A stretch of DNA of 64,000 nt from Penium margaritaceum (lineage: Eukaryota > Streptophyta > Zygnematophyceae > Desmidiales > Peniaceae), in the NCBI GenBank assembly GCA_023375785.1, contig SZWC01000814.1, positions 122,069 to 186,068 of the forward strand, in the 5' to 3' direction. Shown piece after piece: positions 34,497 to 46,250 of this stretch; within the stretch, counting starts at the first letter, position 1, and every line of letters starts with the position of its first letter. The notes under the pieces are model-generated. The model was not told where the DNA came from and searched no databases. It saw only the letters and a program-made list of their open reading frames with translations. Both the position numbers and the translations under genes were made by a program.

Positions 34497-35346
34497 TTAG
34501 TCTTTGTCGGTTGCGTTGACAATACCGATGCCTCGGGTTCCAGCAGAATGCAATTTGCTATCGAACGCCTTGGTCATGCAATCTGTGAGCATCGTCTTCG
34601 TCTCCACGTATTCGAGGTTCACAATATCCTTTGTGACCAGGTCGCGTGAGAAGTGGTACCTGATGTCGATATGCTTGGTGCGTCGAGAGACGATGTCATC
34701 TTCTGCCATGGCACTCTTGTTGTCGAGACAGGCCTCTGCTGCTTGCATCTAGAATAATTTCATCTTAGCAAGCAAGCTGCATAGCCACTATGTCTCCTTG
34801 CATGCTTCTGACAAAGCCATGTACTCTGCCTCAGCGGTAGAGAGGAAGATACAGTCTTGATTTCTGCTTTTCCAATATACTACACCACCGTTCAAGAGGC
34901 AAACAAAGCCCAATGTGGACTCTCTATCATCAATTCTAACTCCCCACTCGGCATACGTGTGGCAAACAAGCCACAACGAGTCAGATCCTTCGTGGCCTCC
35001 AAACTGGAGTCCCATATGTTGTGTCTTCTGTAGATTGTGCATGATGCGCTTTACTGCTTTCCAGTGCTGTGCCCGTGGATTGGCCACAAACCTGCTTACT
35101 TGTCCCATAGTATAGTAAATATCAGGGCGTTATCCTACCAAGGCATACATGAGGCTGCCAACAACAGGTTGGTACGGAATATTCTCCATCTCACGTTGTT
35201 TTGCATCGGCGCTTGGGATCATAGAGGAGGAGAGCTTGATGTCTGTTGTCATGGGTGTGCTGATGGACTTGCAATCACCCATGTTTTAGCACTTGAGGAC
35301 CTCCATGATGTACTGTTGACATGGTGTATCCTTTTCCATGATTGCT
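34497..35346 (-). pseudogene. Element I: copia RNase H end, cut by element E
   Basis: The minus strand carries copia RNase H with a MENIPYQPVVGSLMYALV start (about 35185), GQVSRFVANPRAQHWKAV (35105), STLGFVCLLNGG (34910), TAEAEYMALSEACKE (34830) and the family tail DIRYHFSRDLV (34660). The upstream pol is missing where the E LTR begins at 35347. It is a broken 3' piece. Confidence 0.8.
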
Positions 35347-36036
35347 GTTGATCGTTCTCCCTTGTTCGATCACTAAGGAGTAGTAGAACACCTAATCTGA
35401 CTTAGGATTTGGATTTCTTGGATTTTTCCATGCAAGACCGAGCTTTGAATCACTCAATTTGAATGAGTATTTAGAAAGTTAGCCTAGTCCAAACTTCGGG
35501 TATTGGGCGGGTGGTATCTGGTACCCGCCATGGATGGCGGGATAAATCCACCGCCTGTGATCCGACTTTGTCCCCAACAAGCTGCAAATGCACCAGGTGC
35601 ATAAAATAAGTAACTAGAAGGATCTCCTTGACCACAAAAAAACTTTCCTTGACTTCTGGAAGAGGAAAGGAGCTTGGACGGATCATTGTCAAAGCGCCTC
35701 CCGTTGCCTAGCATGCAAGGTAAGGTAGGCGGCTCCACTGAGGGTTACTTCAACGACCATAGCAAGGGCTCTACTACTCCAATTTGGACGTGCTTGGATG
35801 CGTTGGAAATCTTAGAGCACAGGCTATAAGTATGAGATCGAATTTTAATCTGCTAAGTAATAAAAACATGTTTCAATTCTATTCCACTGATTGTGACGTG
35901 TTTTGCCTACTATCCATGATCCTTGTCTCCCACACTCTTCACCCAAGGTGTCTCTTGGCTGCTCCAAACGTTGGTAGCGTGTACTAGTAAAATCTAGGCA
36001 TTCTTTAGGATACCTCTACACCTACCAGTGCCAACA
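35347..36036 (+). repeat. Element E, 5' LTR
   Basis: The start TGTTGATCG adjoins element I; the end (gtgccaaca) directly precedes aagggttatggaccca. A part resembles 28545-28808. With no second LTR the start is inferred. Confidence 0.6.
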
Positions 36037-36103
36037 AAGGGTTATGGACCCACGTGCCTAGAAGGACCCTAGCTCTACAAATTTCACGCTACTTACGTGT
36101 GCC

Positions 36104-36900
36104 ATGGCACCAACTAAGCAAGAGAACATCAGCGTCGTCTCAAAGTTTGAAGGGTTTGGCTTCCACTTGTAGAGGTGGGAGTTTAAGGTCTACCTCAATG
36201 ACAAGGGCCTGCTTGAGGTGGTCAACAGTAAAGAAACTGTCCCTCCGAATACTGCAATGCCATAAGAAGTAGAAACATACAAGAAGCACAACAAGAAGGC
36301 GCTTGCCTTGTTGGTGTATGCGCTTGCTCCGACGCAACGTTCACTCATTCAAGGATGCACGGAGGCTGCAGAGGCCTAGAAGAAGCTCTGCACCATCCAC
36401 CAATCTACGAACCTTGCTAACCAGCTCTTCGTCTTCAAGAGACTCATAATCTCCGAACCAACGAAGGCGACAACATCATGGAGATCCCGCAGCAGATTGA
36501 TTCTGTGACTGCCGAGTGCGTAGCCACCAGGTGGAAGGCCGATCATCAGCTGCAAGCCATGATCCTCCTCCTGGCCTTGCTGGATAGTTGGAGTCCCATG
36601 ATCACCGTCGTAGGCGACTTGTCTACCGATGACCTGAAGTACCCCAAGGTTCCTGTGTATGTCCGTAACGAATGGATGCGGCATGGTGGGAGAGAGAGTG
36701 GAACAACATCGAGTTCCGCCTATGCCATCGCCCTCAAGGTGGAGGGGGAGGCAAGAAGGGGAAGGGTGCCAAGCAGGACACCAAGGAAGGTGACAAGAAG
36801 GGGGAATGCTACACGTATGGCAAAGAAGGTCACTACGCATGCAACTGCCCATAGAGGAAGTCAGACCACTGGGGGAAAGCTTGAAAGAAGGACGTCCGTG
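36104..36900 (+). pseudogene. Element E gag remnant
   Basis: It begins MAPTKQENISVVSKFEGFGF, a copia gag start, and carries a zinc knuckle ECYTYGKEGHYACNC at about 36807-36850. The frame is broken. Confidence 0.75.
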
Positions 36901-37950
36901 CAATGATGGTGACGGAGTCCACCGACTTGACAGATCCGGGAGTCTTAGTGATTGACTCCAAATCAGGTCGCCACACACAATGCAAGTGAGCGGCATTCAT
37001 CACCTATGGTGCCTCAAATGGCGCATGACGGTGATCAATGAAAAAACAGAGTAAGCTGCCGGTGAAGGCAATTTTCGCGTTGAGGTGGATGTCAACGGGG
37101 AGGCTGTTAGGAGCACAATTCACAACGTACTCTACATGCCCAACTTTGGGGCAAATCTGCTATCAGTGAGCCGCCTTACCAATAAGGGGCTCAAGGTGCT
37201 CTCCAACAAGGAGGCCATCATCCAGAAGGAGGGGGATGGTGAGGTCATTTCATGTGGAAAGTGAGAGGATGACTTGTACTTGCTATGTGCAAAGATCCTC
37301 AGAAGCCGGGTGGGGTCCGACGTTGCCCACCTCCCAAAGAAGAATAATGTTTTGTCATGCATACAGGAGTTTGTCATGGCAGTGAAGCGACAAACAAAGT
37401 TTAAGGTGAAGGCATTCCAGAGTAACAATGGCGGCGAGTACGAGGGCTACTCCGCATGGATGAAGAGCAAGGAGAGTGTGTGGCAGAAAACTATGGAATA
37501 TTCTCCGGAGTAGAACACTATCGCAGAGAGGGCGAACCGTACCATCCTCAACATGGTTTGTTCCATGTTGAGAGATGCCGGGCTCGCACAGCAAAATTGG
37601 GGCAAGGCGACATGGACAGTTACATACATCATGAACCTAACACTGACAAAGCCGCTAAAAGATGTAGATTCCAAGGTGTGGAAGATGCCATAAGAGGTGT
37701 GGAGTACGAGGAAGCAACCCGTGACTCACCTATACACATTTGGGTGCATTTTACATGCTGTTGTGCACGCACAGGAGGGGCAGGACATGTCGGAAAATAT
37801 CCTGGAGATCGCTTCAAGGGGTGCAGCCACTGAGAAAATAAAGAGTGATAGTGTAGGCTCATCTCTCTGGAGTCATGCGACCAAAATCCGAACCGTCTTA
37901 CGACCGACAAGCGTGCGAGGCTTGCCAAGACCAAGTGCAACAACGGTCCT
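36901..37950 (+). pseudogene. Element E protease and integrase remnant
   Basis: It shows NFGANLLSVSRLTNKGLKVL (37142), a marker of the protease to GAG-pre-integrase region, then integrase with SNNGGEYEGYSAWM (37420) and AERANRTILNMV (37522). Copia order is kept, and the frame is broken. The segment ends at the K-family LTR O. Confidence 0.75.
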
Positions 37951-38741
37951 AGCAAAACGCACTTGCAAAGATTGTGCCTGCGCACGTCACTCCTCTATGG
38001 GTACGGCTAGCAAAGCCGAATCATGGTCTTGAGGCGCTCTCCTCCCTTCAGTCGCCCGAGCCGCTACCTCCCTTCTATGCACGCTCGACGAAGTGCTCTA
38101 GGATAGAACTTTCTTATTTATATTGCTTGTATTCTAGTCTATATTCAATCCATTGGATTCCTCCTCACGCTCGCCCTCTGGGTCGCCTCCTGTCCCTTTA
38201 CCCTCACTCATCTCTCAACGCCCGTGCTCTTGCAATGCGCCCACTCTTTCTTACCAACATCACTCGTATATCAACAACGCCCGCACCTTTGAGGATGCTT
38301 CCGTCCTTCTCTCCAAAGTGCTGCGTCCACTCCTCTTACCAATTCCTCAGTGCTCGCACCTTCGGTGCTACGCCCACAATTCATTCCAGTGTTTTTCCTT
38401 CGTTTTAGCTTCCATTCCGCTTTCCATCGTCATTTTTGCAGTGCTTCTGCTCGTGCTTCTGTTCCCATTGCAATGTTCGTCCTTATGACCGCGTCCACTT
38501 AACAACAGAACCATCAATCTTCTGACATGGTATCCGAGCGCAAGTGACACACCTGGCTCTTCTATGCTCGCCACTTGGCCGCACCCACTTCTCCTTCACT
38601 CGAATCTCTCCACCTCGATGAACCGTGATCGCCAGAATAACTGCGGTGGCAGCGCGTCTTCTGACTAAGATGTTGTGGCAGCACCATTCACTTCCTCTCG
38701 GTGGTTGCGTACACGTGGTTTCGCCCCTGCGTCCACTCTGT
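37951..38741 (+). mobile_element. Element O: K-family relative, 5' half (LTR, primer site, start of array)
   Basis: An LTR-like segment ends TTCTGACA at 38527, followed by tggtatccgagc (38528-38539, one base off the usual primer site) and about 200 bp of internal sequence that reaches the first words of the K tandem unit (acgtggtttcgcccctgcg). Then orientation flips to K2. The left border is approximate. The element is broken. Confidence 0.6.
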
Positions 38742-39260
38742 TGGGAAAGGAGCCGTCCGGCTCCGTGTGCCGGGCGAATGATAAGAGCGAATGATGGTAG
38801 AGGGATCATGGATGGCAGAGTGGGCGCAGGGGCAAGCCGCGTGCACTGATGGAAGTTTCGGCATGGGCGCGGGTCGTCGCGATTCGAGCGATGCGACCGA
38901 ACGGATCCTTGTGCCGGGTTGAAGATGATTTGCGGAAGCAGAGAAAGCGATTGATGGATGAGTGGGCGCAGGGGCGAGACCACGTGAGCTGCGAAGTTAT
39001 GGCGTGGGCGCAGGTCGTCGCGGAAAAAAGGCGATGCGACCGGGCGGATCCTTGTGCCAAGCTGAGAACGGAAGCTGCAGAAGCGATTGATGGATGAGTG
39101 GGCGCAGGGGCGAAACCACGTGCGCTGCAGAAGGTTTTGGCGTGGGCGCAGGCCGTCGCGGAAAAGGACGATGCGGCCCGGCGGATCCTTGTGCCAAGAT
39201 GGAAGCGATTTGCGGAAGCGGAAGAAGCGATTGATTGATGAGTGGGCGCAGGGGCGGAAC
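38742..39260 (-). repeat. K2 tandem array, unit about 135 bp
   Basis: In plus-strand reading the units start ggcgtgggcgcagg.cgtcgcg at about 38862, 39000 and 39137 and contain cgggcggatccttgtgcc and gagtgggcgcaggggcg. A degenerate unit precedes them. The same unit recurs in K1 and more faintly in J. Confidence 0.85.
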
Positions 39261-40178
39261 CACGTGCACGATAAAGCGATGCTGATGATACAGATGCTGA
39301 TGATGGATGGAATGGCGAAGCGGAGAGTGATGATGATGACGAGGAGACAAATGCGGAGGTGGCGTGGATGATGCTGAAGACGGAGAGACGGAGAAGACGC
39401 AGGAACGGGCGGCTGATGAAGCTGAGAGGACTGGGGCGAGAAAGAGGAGGAATGATGGAGGTGGCTAAAGAGGGAGACCGAGGACTGATGATGATAGAGA
39501 AGTCGGGAAGCGAAGGGCGATGCGAGCAGAGGAAGCGGAGACAAGACGCGGCGCGGCAGGTGAAGACGATGTGGTAGGAAGACAGAGTGACGAAACCGCT
39601 TCTTTTCAGCATTCAAGAGAGTGACGCCTTGTTCCCAGTTGGCTCGGAAATGGGAGCAGGAAGACTGGTAGTGTCCGATATCCTGACAGCAGCAGTTTTG
39701 GCTGTAGCTGCTGACGAGGCGAGGAGTCGATGCGAGAAGGCGGCTCGAGACGACGGATGCGGGCAAGATGAAGATGGCAGCGACAAAGGAGCAGATGAAG
39801 TAGTTGAGGCAGGATGAAAAGGGAGGAGATGTCAGGGGAGATAGATGTGATGCAGTGATGGAGGATGGGAGGCGGTAGGAAGCTTCTTGGTAGTTGACGG
39901 CAGGCGGCGGCTCAAGAGTTGCTTGCGGCTGATGTGAGCGACTCGTCACCGATTGTTAGCCTCGGGCGCGGAAATGGGCGCAGGGCCTTCTTGGGATGAC
40001 AAGGCGTTTCTTCAGCGTGGAGAACTCGTCAGGCAAAGCTCCTGATGTCAGCTGTGGACGAAGCGGCGAGGCGCGAGATGGCGGCAGCGGCGGCAGGAGA
40101 ATGCGGATCGAAGCAATGAGGCAAGGATAGCGGCAGAGCGATGACGCGGTCACGGGGCTCCAGGTGATGTTGCCTGAA

Positions 40179-40190
40179 GCTCTGATACCA
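40179..40190 (-). other. Element K2 primer-binding site
   Basis: gctctgatacca on the plus strand, directly before the LTR end TGTCAGAAG. Confidence 0.85.
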
Positions 40191-40795
40191 TGTCAGAAGA
40201 ATGCAGATACGAGAACAGCAGTAGCAGAAGCAAGCAGAGGCATCGGGACATGCAGATCTACGTCAGCAGAGTGACGTGAGCGGGAGCGGTTCGAGGAGTT
40301 AGTCGTGGGAGCTGATGAGGGCTGAGATCCGAGGTAGCAGAGGTAGACAGGTTGATGTGAGAGAGAGATCTGGTAAGAGGAGTGATGGTTGGCGGAGTGA
40401 GAGGGCTAAGTGAAGGAGCGAGAGTGACGGAGCGAAGCGTTGAGAGTTGGCAAAGGCAGGAAATGCGGGGAACGGGCAGAGGAAAGACACGGCGGCGAAG
40501 CCGCGGAATCAAGGGGGAACAGGATGGACAGAACTGTTCTGGTTAAACTAGGAGGGAATGAACATCCTCCTTATATCACAACAGAACAGGACAAGTCATA
40601 TGCAACGGCTTCTTGTGCACTAGCCTGACGTGCTTGCGGCCGAACCGCTTATTAGGGGATTCCTCGGTAGGATGGCTGTTGATAGGTAGGGGACCGTTAA
40701 CGGCTAGTTAGTGATGATGACCGAGTTGGTTCAAAGCTGGAGCTAACCCGTTATTGAGAGTGCTCCGTATTTTCCGAGAGAGAAGACTCTAACGA
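40191..40795 (-). repeat. Element K2, 5' LTR
   Basis: Its reverse complement matches the K1 LTR in blocks such as gaacagttctg and cgcggcttcgccgccgtgtc. The outermost roughly 20 bp do not match, so the right border is approximate. Confidence 0.75.
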
Positions 40796-41335
40796 CTTGT
40801 GGAGGTGGACCCGGTAGGTGTCCTGCCTTGACAGAGACACATTCTGACAATGCCAAGGTGTTGTACCATCACTGATACCTGGTGAATATGTTCATTCATG
40901 AACAGTTCGTACTGATATGCAAATATCAGCACCATACAATTAAGCATGAAGAACATCATCTGCGATTGACCCATCATTCCTCTCTCACTCCGGCCACTTT
41001 ATCAAACCTATTATGATGTTATATAGCAACCTGGTGCCTGCAAGTGGCAAAAGGCCGCTCAAGCTGCGTATGACAACCTCATCAAGCAAGACACCAGGAA
41101 GCTGGTTTCCCAAATAGTAGATCAACCATAGTAAAATATATATGGGTTTTCAATAATTAAAATGATAGCATAATGTACATTGACCACAACAAGGCACGTC
41201 TTGTCACAAAGGGAAACAGCTTGATACTCAGTCTCAGGTCCAATGACTCCTTTGCTTCATAAGCAAAATACAACTCTATCCGTGTGATTATCTCTCTTCC
41301 TGTAGTAAATTACTACTACGTTCACTAGATGGATG

Positions 41336-42344
41336 TATCAGAATGTTGATTAAGATTCACACGGCTCAACCAAGCTTTGTCTTGCCCTCTAGGTAACACT
41401 CAACTCTCCCTTCGATATCCGATCAATGGGGAAAGGAAAAGCCAGTCTGGTCTCGGATCACGTCCCACATCTCGCCTTCTAAACGGCTCAGATGGCATGA
41501 ACAATCAGGCTCTCTTGGTCTGACCACCTGACCATCCGATCTCACCACGACCAGAGCCAAAGGACCAATCCGTGCAACATAACGACCGACAAGTTCTGCA
41601 ATCAACAGTTATGAGTACTGGCCCGTTCACCGTGGCCATACCCAAGACTCGACAGAAGAGGCACATCCTCCACTCAACATGGAGGGACGATCAAGAACTC
41701 AAGATCGTGCGGAGCCGCATCGCGCTCCCGCACCAATCAGACACAAAAGCAGCAACAACAACACAATGACGGCTATAGCTTCACATCTTGCACCGCCTGT
41801 CCTAATGAGTGTAGGCGCCTATACTTTAGGACTAGCTAGGATTGTCTAATACTAATAGTGGTAGAATCCCTGTACTCAAGTACCTCGGTGTTTTTCTCCA
41901 AAGTTCATCAGTTATTCCTCATTCAAGTTCCTCAGCATGTACCGCGTTCCATCTTCTATTGCCTTCACAATGCCTCTTGAGCTCTGAGTTCCTCACTTTC
42001 GTTCAAACTCCTCGTCCTAACTAAAGCTCTGCCTCACACGTGAACCTCATAGTTGGCATCTACACATTAGTCTTATCTCAATCTTCTTAGTTCTGATATC
42101 CTTGTCACTGTGGCCTTTGGTCCACACCTCAGTGTTCCACCATCATTGACTCCTGGTGTACCCTCATTCGTCATTCATCCTTAGTGCTTCGTTGCTTCTG
42201 CTCCTCGCGCTGCCTTCTTGTGATTGAATTTCCTCCTCCTGTTATGATGTCATCCACCGTCATCACTTTGCAACTTTGTGGCAGCTTCTGTGCCACCTGT
42301 TTCTCTACTCCTGCACATGCTCCACTGCTTCCATTTTCCTGACA
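41336..42344 (+). repeat. Element B, 5' LTR
   Basis: It aligns with the minus strand of the A LTR: tcacacggctcaacc near the start, aaaggaaaagccag, ctcaacatgga, and ttttcctgaca at the end. Confidence 0.85.
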
Positions 42345-42611
42345 TGGTATCAGAGCCCAGAGAAAGACTCTAGCGCCATCATCAGCTCATCCCTCTTTAC
42401 AGATGCCTAAACTGCCACGTTGAGCCGCGCTTTCTCCGCTTAGTCATCCTATGTACCATCTGCATGAATCAACACATCGCACATAATTCACCCCTACGCC
42501 CAGTTTCATAGCTATCCTGTGAACCAAAGATGTGTATGGGTGCATTCCTCTAATAAAGACAAGTACTTCTAGACCACTTTTCCTTGCTACATCATTCCTC
42601 AACTGCCACCG

Positions 42612-43450
42612 TTGCAATTTCCTCATGTCACTTACGTCATGCTGAACTTTGAATATACCTCTCCTCTTTCAGAAGCCCCGTCTCCTTTCCAGGATGACTA
42701 CCTGGACTACTACCACGATGAATACTTTTACCCTGCAGATCCACTCGCACTGCACCAAGTCGCTTCCGCCACTGACTTCTCTTTGGACCATGCCGGTGCT
42801 GTGGAACTTCTCCTCTACTCTCACACTCCATTCTTCTCTCATGAAGAACTAAATAAGTTCATGCTCCTCAACTACGGAAAAACCATTGAAGCCGCCATCG
42901 TGTAGCAGACGAGCACTTTCTCCGCAATTGCACCAACTTCATCACATGATACGTCTCTTGCAACCAACAAACTAGCATCACTCTCGCTCTCATCGCTTCC
43001 TTCCACATAGACCAAAGCTTGCTATATCTAGCCTCCAAAACAAGTACAACAGTCCAGTAATACATCAACGTCAGCTACAACAGTTTCTTTCATTGACCCT
43101 GACCTAAACGTTTCCTCAGAGGAACCAAAATTCTCGGACCCTTCTGCACCCGAATCAATACCTACCAAGACTCTCATCTCTGTAGCTCACTCTATTGTGA
43201 CACGCTCTTCATCCGTCAGTGACACATTCCCAGCAAAAGCGCTAGCTCTAGCTCCTCTTCCATTAATTCCACCTGACTTCTCACAGCACACACCCATTCT
43301 CATTGCATCAAAGTTTGACACAACTCACTTACCCCATTCCTCTGTTGATCAGATCTCATCAAACTTGTCCTCCTGCCGCAAGCCAACCTCTCCCCTGCCT
43401 CCGCAGCCATCTGGTGGTTTCCAAGTTCCAAAGCCAACAGCAACTTGAGC
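42612..43450 (+). pseudogene. Element B relative of the A membrane-protein frame
   Basis: The phrase FQDDYLDYYHDEYFY matches FQDDYLDYYYDDYLQ of A, and FFSHEELNKFMLLNYGK matches IFSHEELNEFMVRNYGT. Further down, Ser/Thr/Pro-rich sequence follows as in A. It is a decayed copy and only parts stay open. Confidence 0.75.
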
Positions 43451-44087
43451 CTCCACAAGCTCACCATGACATCCATTAGTTCACCCTTCACTTGCATGAC
43501 TCTCGATAATGTCATCCTCTGCACCACATCCTACATCACTCTGCTTGTCACTCCCAACCTATCCCAATAACAGCGATACTTCTCCTAAAAAATAGTGCAT
43601 CTCTCCAACATCATGGCAGCCTCTCCAAACCAATACTTAGCTCTCCGCACTGATGGCATGCATGCTGCCAGCATCATCTCCTCTGCCGACTTCACTTTAA
43701 AGTTTTCTCCTTCCCCCACAACTACGGACCTGGTCCGTGCTGCCATCAGCCTCCCTTAATTCCACTACAACTTCCCAGCTATTGTCACTGTCCTTCTATC
43801 CCCCATTTGAGCTCTGCTCTGACTCATCGCCTTCCTTGCACCTACATCTGACGACATGGATACATGAATTCATCCCCGTAGTTGCCTCTCTCTTCCTCTT
43901 ACAATTTGTCTGGATCATGCAAAAGAATTCCAACCTCTGCTTTACCAATGATCCTTCCAACAGCAGTCCTTCTCATCCTCTCAGATGCAATCGTCTACCT
44001 CCAAGTTTCCTTATCTCCTCTAGGCGGCTGGAAAGTAACTGACCTCCGTCTCTGGCTTCTTCCTCGCAAGCCGTGTGAACTTGAGGG

Positions 44088-45070
44088 TGGCTATCAAGAT
44101 TCACAGGGCTCAACCGGGCTCTGTCTTGCCCTCTTGGCAATAATCAACTCTCCCATGGACATCCGATCACTGGAAAAAGGAAAAGCCAGTCCGGTCTTGG
44201 ATCACGTCCCACATCTGGCATTTTGAACGGCTCAGATGGCATGATCAATCAAAATTTCCTCGTCTGACCATACGACCATCCGTTCTCATCATGACCAGAG
44301 CCAACGGACCATCCCTGCAATATAACAAGTTCTCTCGTCAACAGTTATGAGTACTGGTTTATTCACCGTGGCCACACCCAAGACTCGACAAAAGAAGCAC
44401 GTCCTCCACTCAACATGGAAGGACCATCAAGAACTCAAGATTTTGCGGAGCCGCACCTTGCCCCCGCACCGCTTAGAAACAGGAGCAGCAACAACACAAT
44501 GGCAATTACGGTTTAACATCTCGCACCGCCCATCCTAATGAGTACAGGCGCCTATGCTCGAAGACTAGCTAGGACTGTCTAATACTAATAACGATAGAAT
44601 CCCTGTACACTAGTGCCTCAGTGTTTTTCTCCTATGTTTATCAGTTATTCCTCACTCAAGTTCCTCAAGATCTGCCTCGGTTCCATCTTCTATCACCTTC
44701 ACAATGCCTTTTGAGCTCTCAGTTCCTCACTTTTGTTCAGGCTCCTTGCCCTAACTAAAGCGCTGCCTCACAAGTGAACCTCATATCTGGCATCTACACA
44801 ATACTGTCTTATCCAATCTTCACAACTATGATATCCTGCTCACTATGGTCTTCGGCCCGTGCTTCAGTGTTCCACCATCATCAACTCCTAGAATACCCTC
44901 CTTTGCTTCTCATTCTTAGCGCTTTGTCACTTCCACTGCCTTTTTGTGATCTAATTCCCTCCTCCTCTTGTGACGTGATCCGCCGTCGTTACCTTACAAG
45001 TTTGTAGCAGCTTTTGTGCCACCTATTTCTCCTCTCGTGCACATGCTCCGCTGCTTTCATTTTCCTGACA
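44088..45070 (+). repeat. Element B, 3' LTR
   Basis: It aligns with 41336-42344 (for example gcccacatct.gc, ctagctaggaytgtctaatac) and ends ttttcctgaca before ggatg. Confidence 0.82.
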
Positions 45071-46250
45071 GGATGGTAAGTGCACCATTCCTAATTATGA
45101 TTTGACTTAAGGCATGAACATGGCAAAGCTTGAAGGATTCCTCCCGACACGACAGGAGCATATTGTTTCGAAATGGCAATACTCCCTCGATATCCTCAAA
45201 TAGGTGCTTTATCAATGGAATCTCATGATCCAAGGCTTCTACTGGCCCACGGTTCACTTGACTACACTCCAATTATATGTTTATTGGCATAGAATGACAC
45301 CAACTTGGCGTTTTTTTGTACGTGGATGACCTCATTCTGTTCAAACCCACTCTTATAACTATCATGTTTTTCAAGAAGATCCTCATCGCATCTTTTGAAA
45401 AGTCAGACTATGGTCCATTCTGGTACTATTTGGACATTCAGATTTTCCATGGCATGGGCCAAGACCATGTTACGCTTACACAATCCACCTATGCTCGGCC
45501 GGTTGCGGAAACATTTGGGCTTTACTCTGCTTCTATGATGGATGCTCCCCTGGAGACTGCCACCACACTCGCCAAGCCTCTAGCTCCTCTCCGTGAGATG
45601 TTTTCACAAGATACCACAGTCTATCTATACATTGTAGGCTCTCTGATGTGGCCACACATCCTGACCTCTCCTACACTATCGGCATTCTTTGTCAGGGATG
45701 CCAACAATCCACCTTAGAACTCTTCACAGTAGCCAAATGCAGAGTCCGTGACCTCTCATCCACTAGGACTCTATGCATTCGCTTTGCCGGCCATTGTGGT
45801 ACCGACTTATCTGGTGATAAAACTACCCGTTGGTTCACATCGGGCTATGTTTTTCTCTTTAATGGTAGGCCATTCAGCTAGCGCTCCAAGAATGCAATTG
45901 CTTGTTTAGCTCTCCTCCATAGGAGTTGAGTACATTGCACAAGGCGAGGCCATTTCGGAAGACTTCTTGTTATGCGCACTTCTCTCAGAGTTGAGGTTTT
46001 ACCAACTTGAATCCACGGATCTTGATTGTGACAATGAAGGCACCATTACTCCTTATAAAGACCTTATGTTCCATGACCACACCAAGCACGTTTGTTGTCA
46101 GTTTCACTATGTGCGTGATGCCATCTCTAAAGACATCGTGCTTCTCTACTATGTTCCAACCGAGCTTCAACCTGCTACCATCCTCATCATGGTACTCCTT
46201 ACTAACCCTCACAATAAACTCTGCTCCTTGCTCTGTCTTGCATCTCATTG

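Larger units (their letters stand above)
35347..37950 (+). mobile_element. Element E: Ty1/copia fossil, 5' part only
   Basis: A 5' LTR starting TGTTGATCG, a D-like primer site, gag with zinc knuckle, protease, GAG-pre-integrase and integrase are present. RT, RNase H and the 3' LTR are absent; the element ends where the O LTR begins. It is broken at several points. It lies at the broken end of element I, so it probably inserted there. Confidence 0.75.
38742..40795 (-). mobile_element. Element K2: K-family non-autonomous LTR element, inverted to O
   Basis: On the minus strand: LTR (40795-40191), primer site at 40179-40190, internal region homologous to K1, and 3-4 tandem units ending at the O junction. 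There is no 3' LTR. The 488-codon minus frame at 38483-39949 covers the unit array and crosses into O, so it is not a gene. LTR and inner sequence resemble K1 closely, but K2 is broken. Confidence 0.75.
41336..45070 (+). mobile_element. Element B: older A-family non-autonomous LTR element nested in C
   Basis: 5' LTR 41336-42344, primer site tggtatcagagc 42345-42356, internal region with a decayed relative of the A frame, 3' LTR about 44088-45070. The 5-bp duplication ggatg flanks it exactly. LTRs are alignable with those of A but differ much from each other, so the insertion is old. The internal part shows no gag-pol. Broken. Confidence 0.85.
40990..46250 (+). mobile_element. Element C: Ty1/copia pol fossil, interrupted by element B
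   Basis: The left piece (40990-41335) holds the RT start (AAQAAYDNLIKQDTRKLVSQ). The right piece (45071-46250) holds the RT catalytic strand MYVDDLILF (45316), the Y..D.Q..TQS.YA..V region and RNase H with TTRWFTSGYVFLFNG (45822). The ggatg duplication (41331-41335 and 45071-45075) shows that B entered here. No LTR of C was recognised. It is broken many times. Confidence 0.8.

Noticed and set aside
38483-39949. 488-codon minus-strand open frame
   Set aside because: It covers the K2 tandem array and crosses the inverted junction into element O, including O's primer site in antisense. The residues repeat with the DNA unit. It is a composition effect, not a gene.
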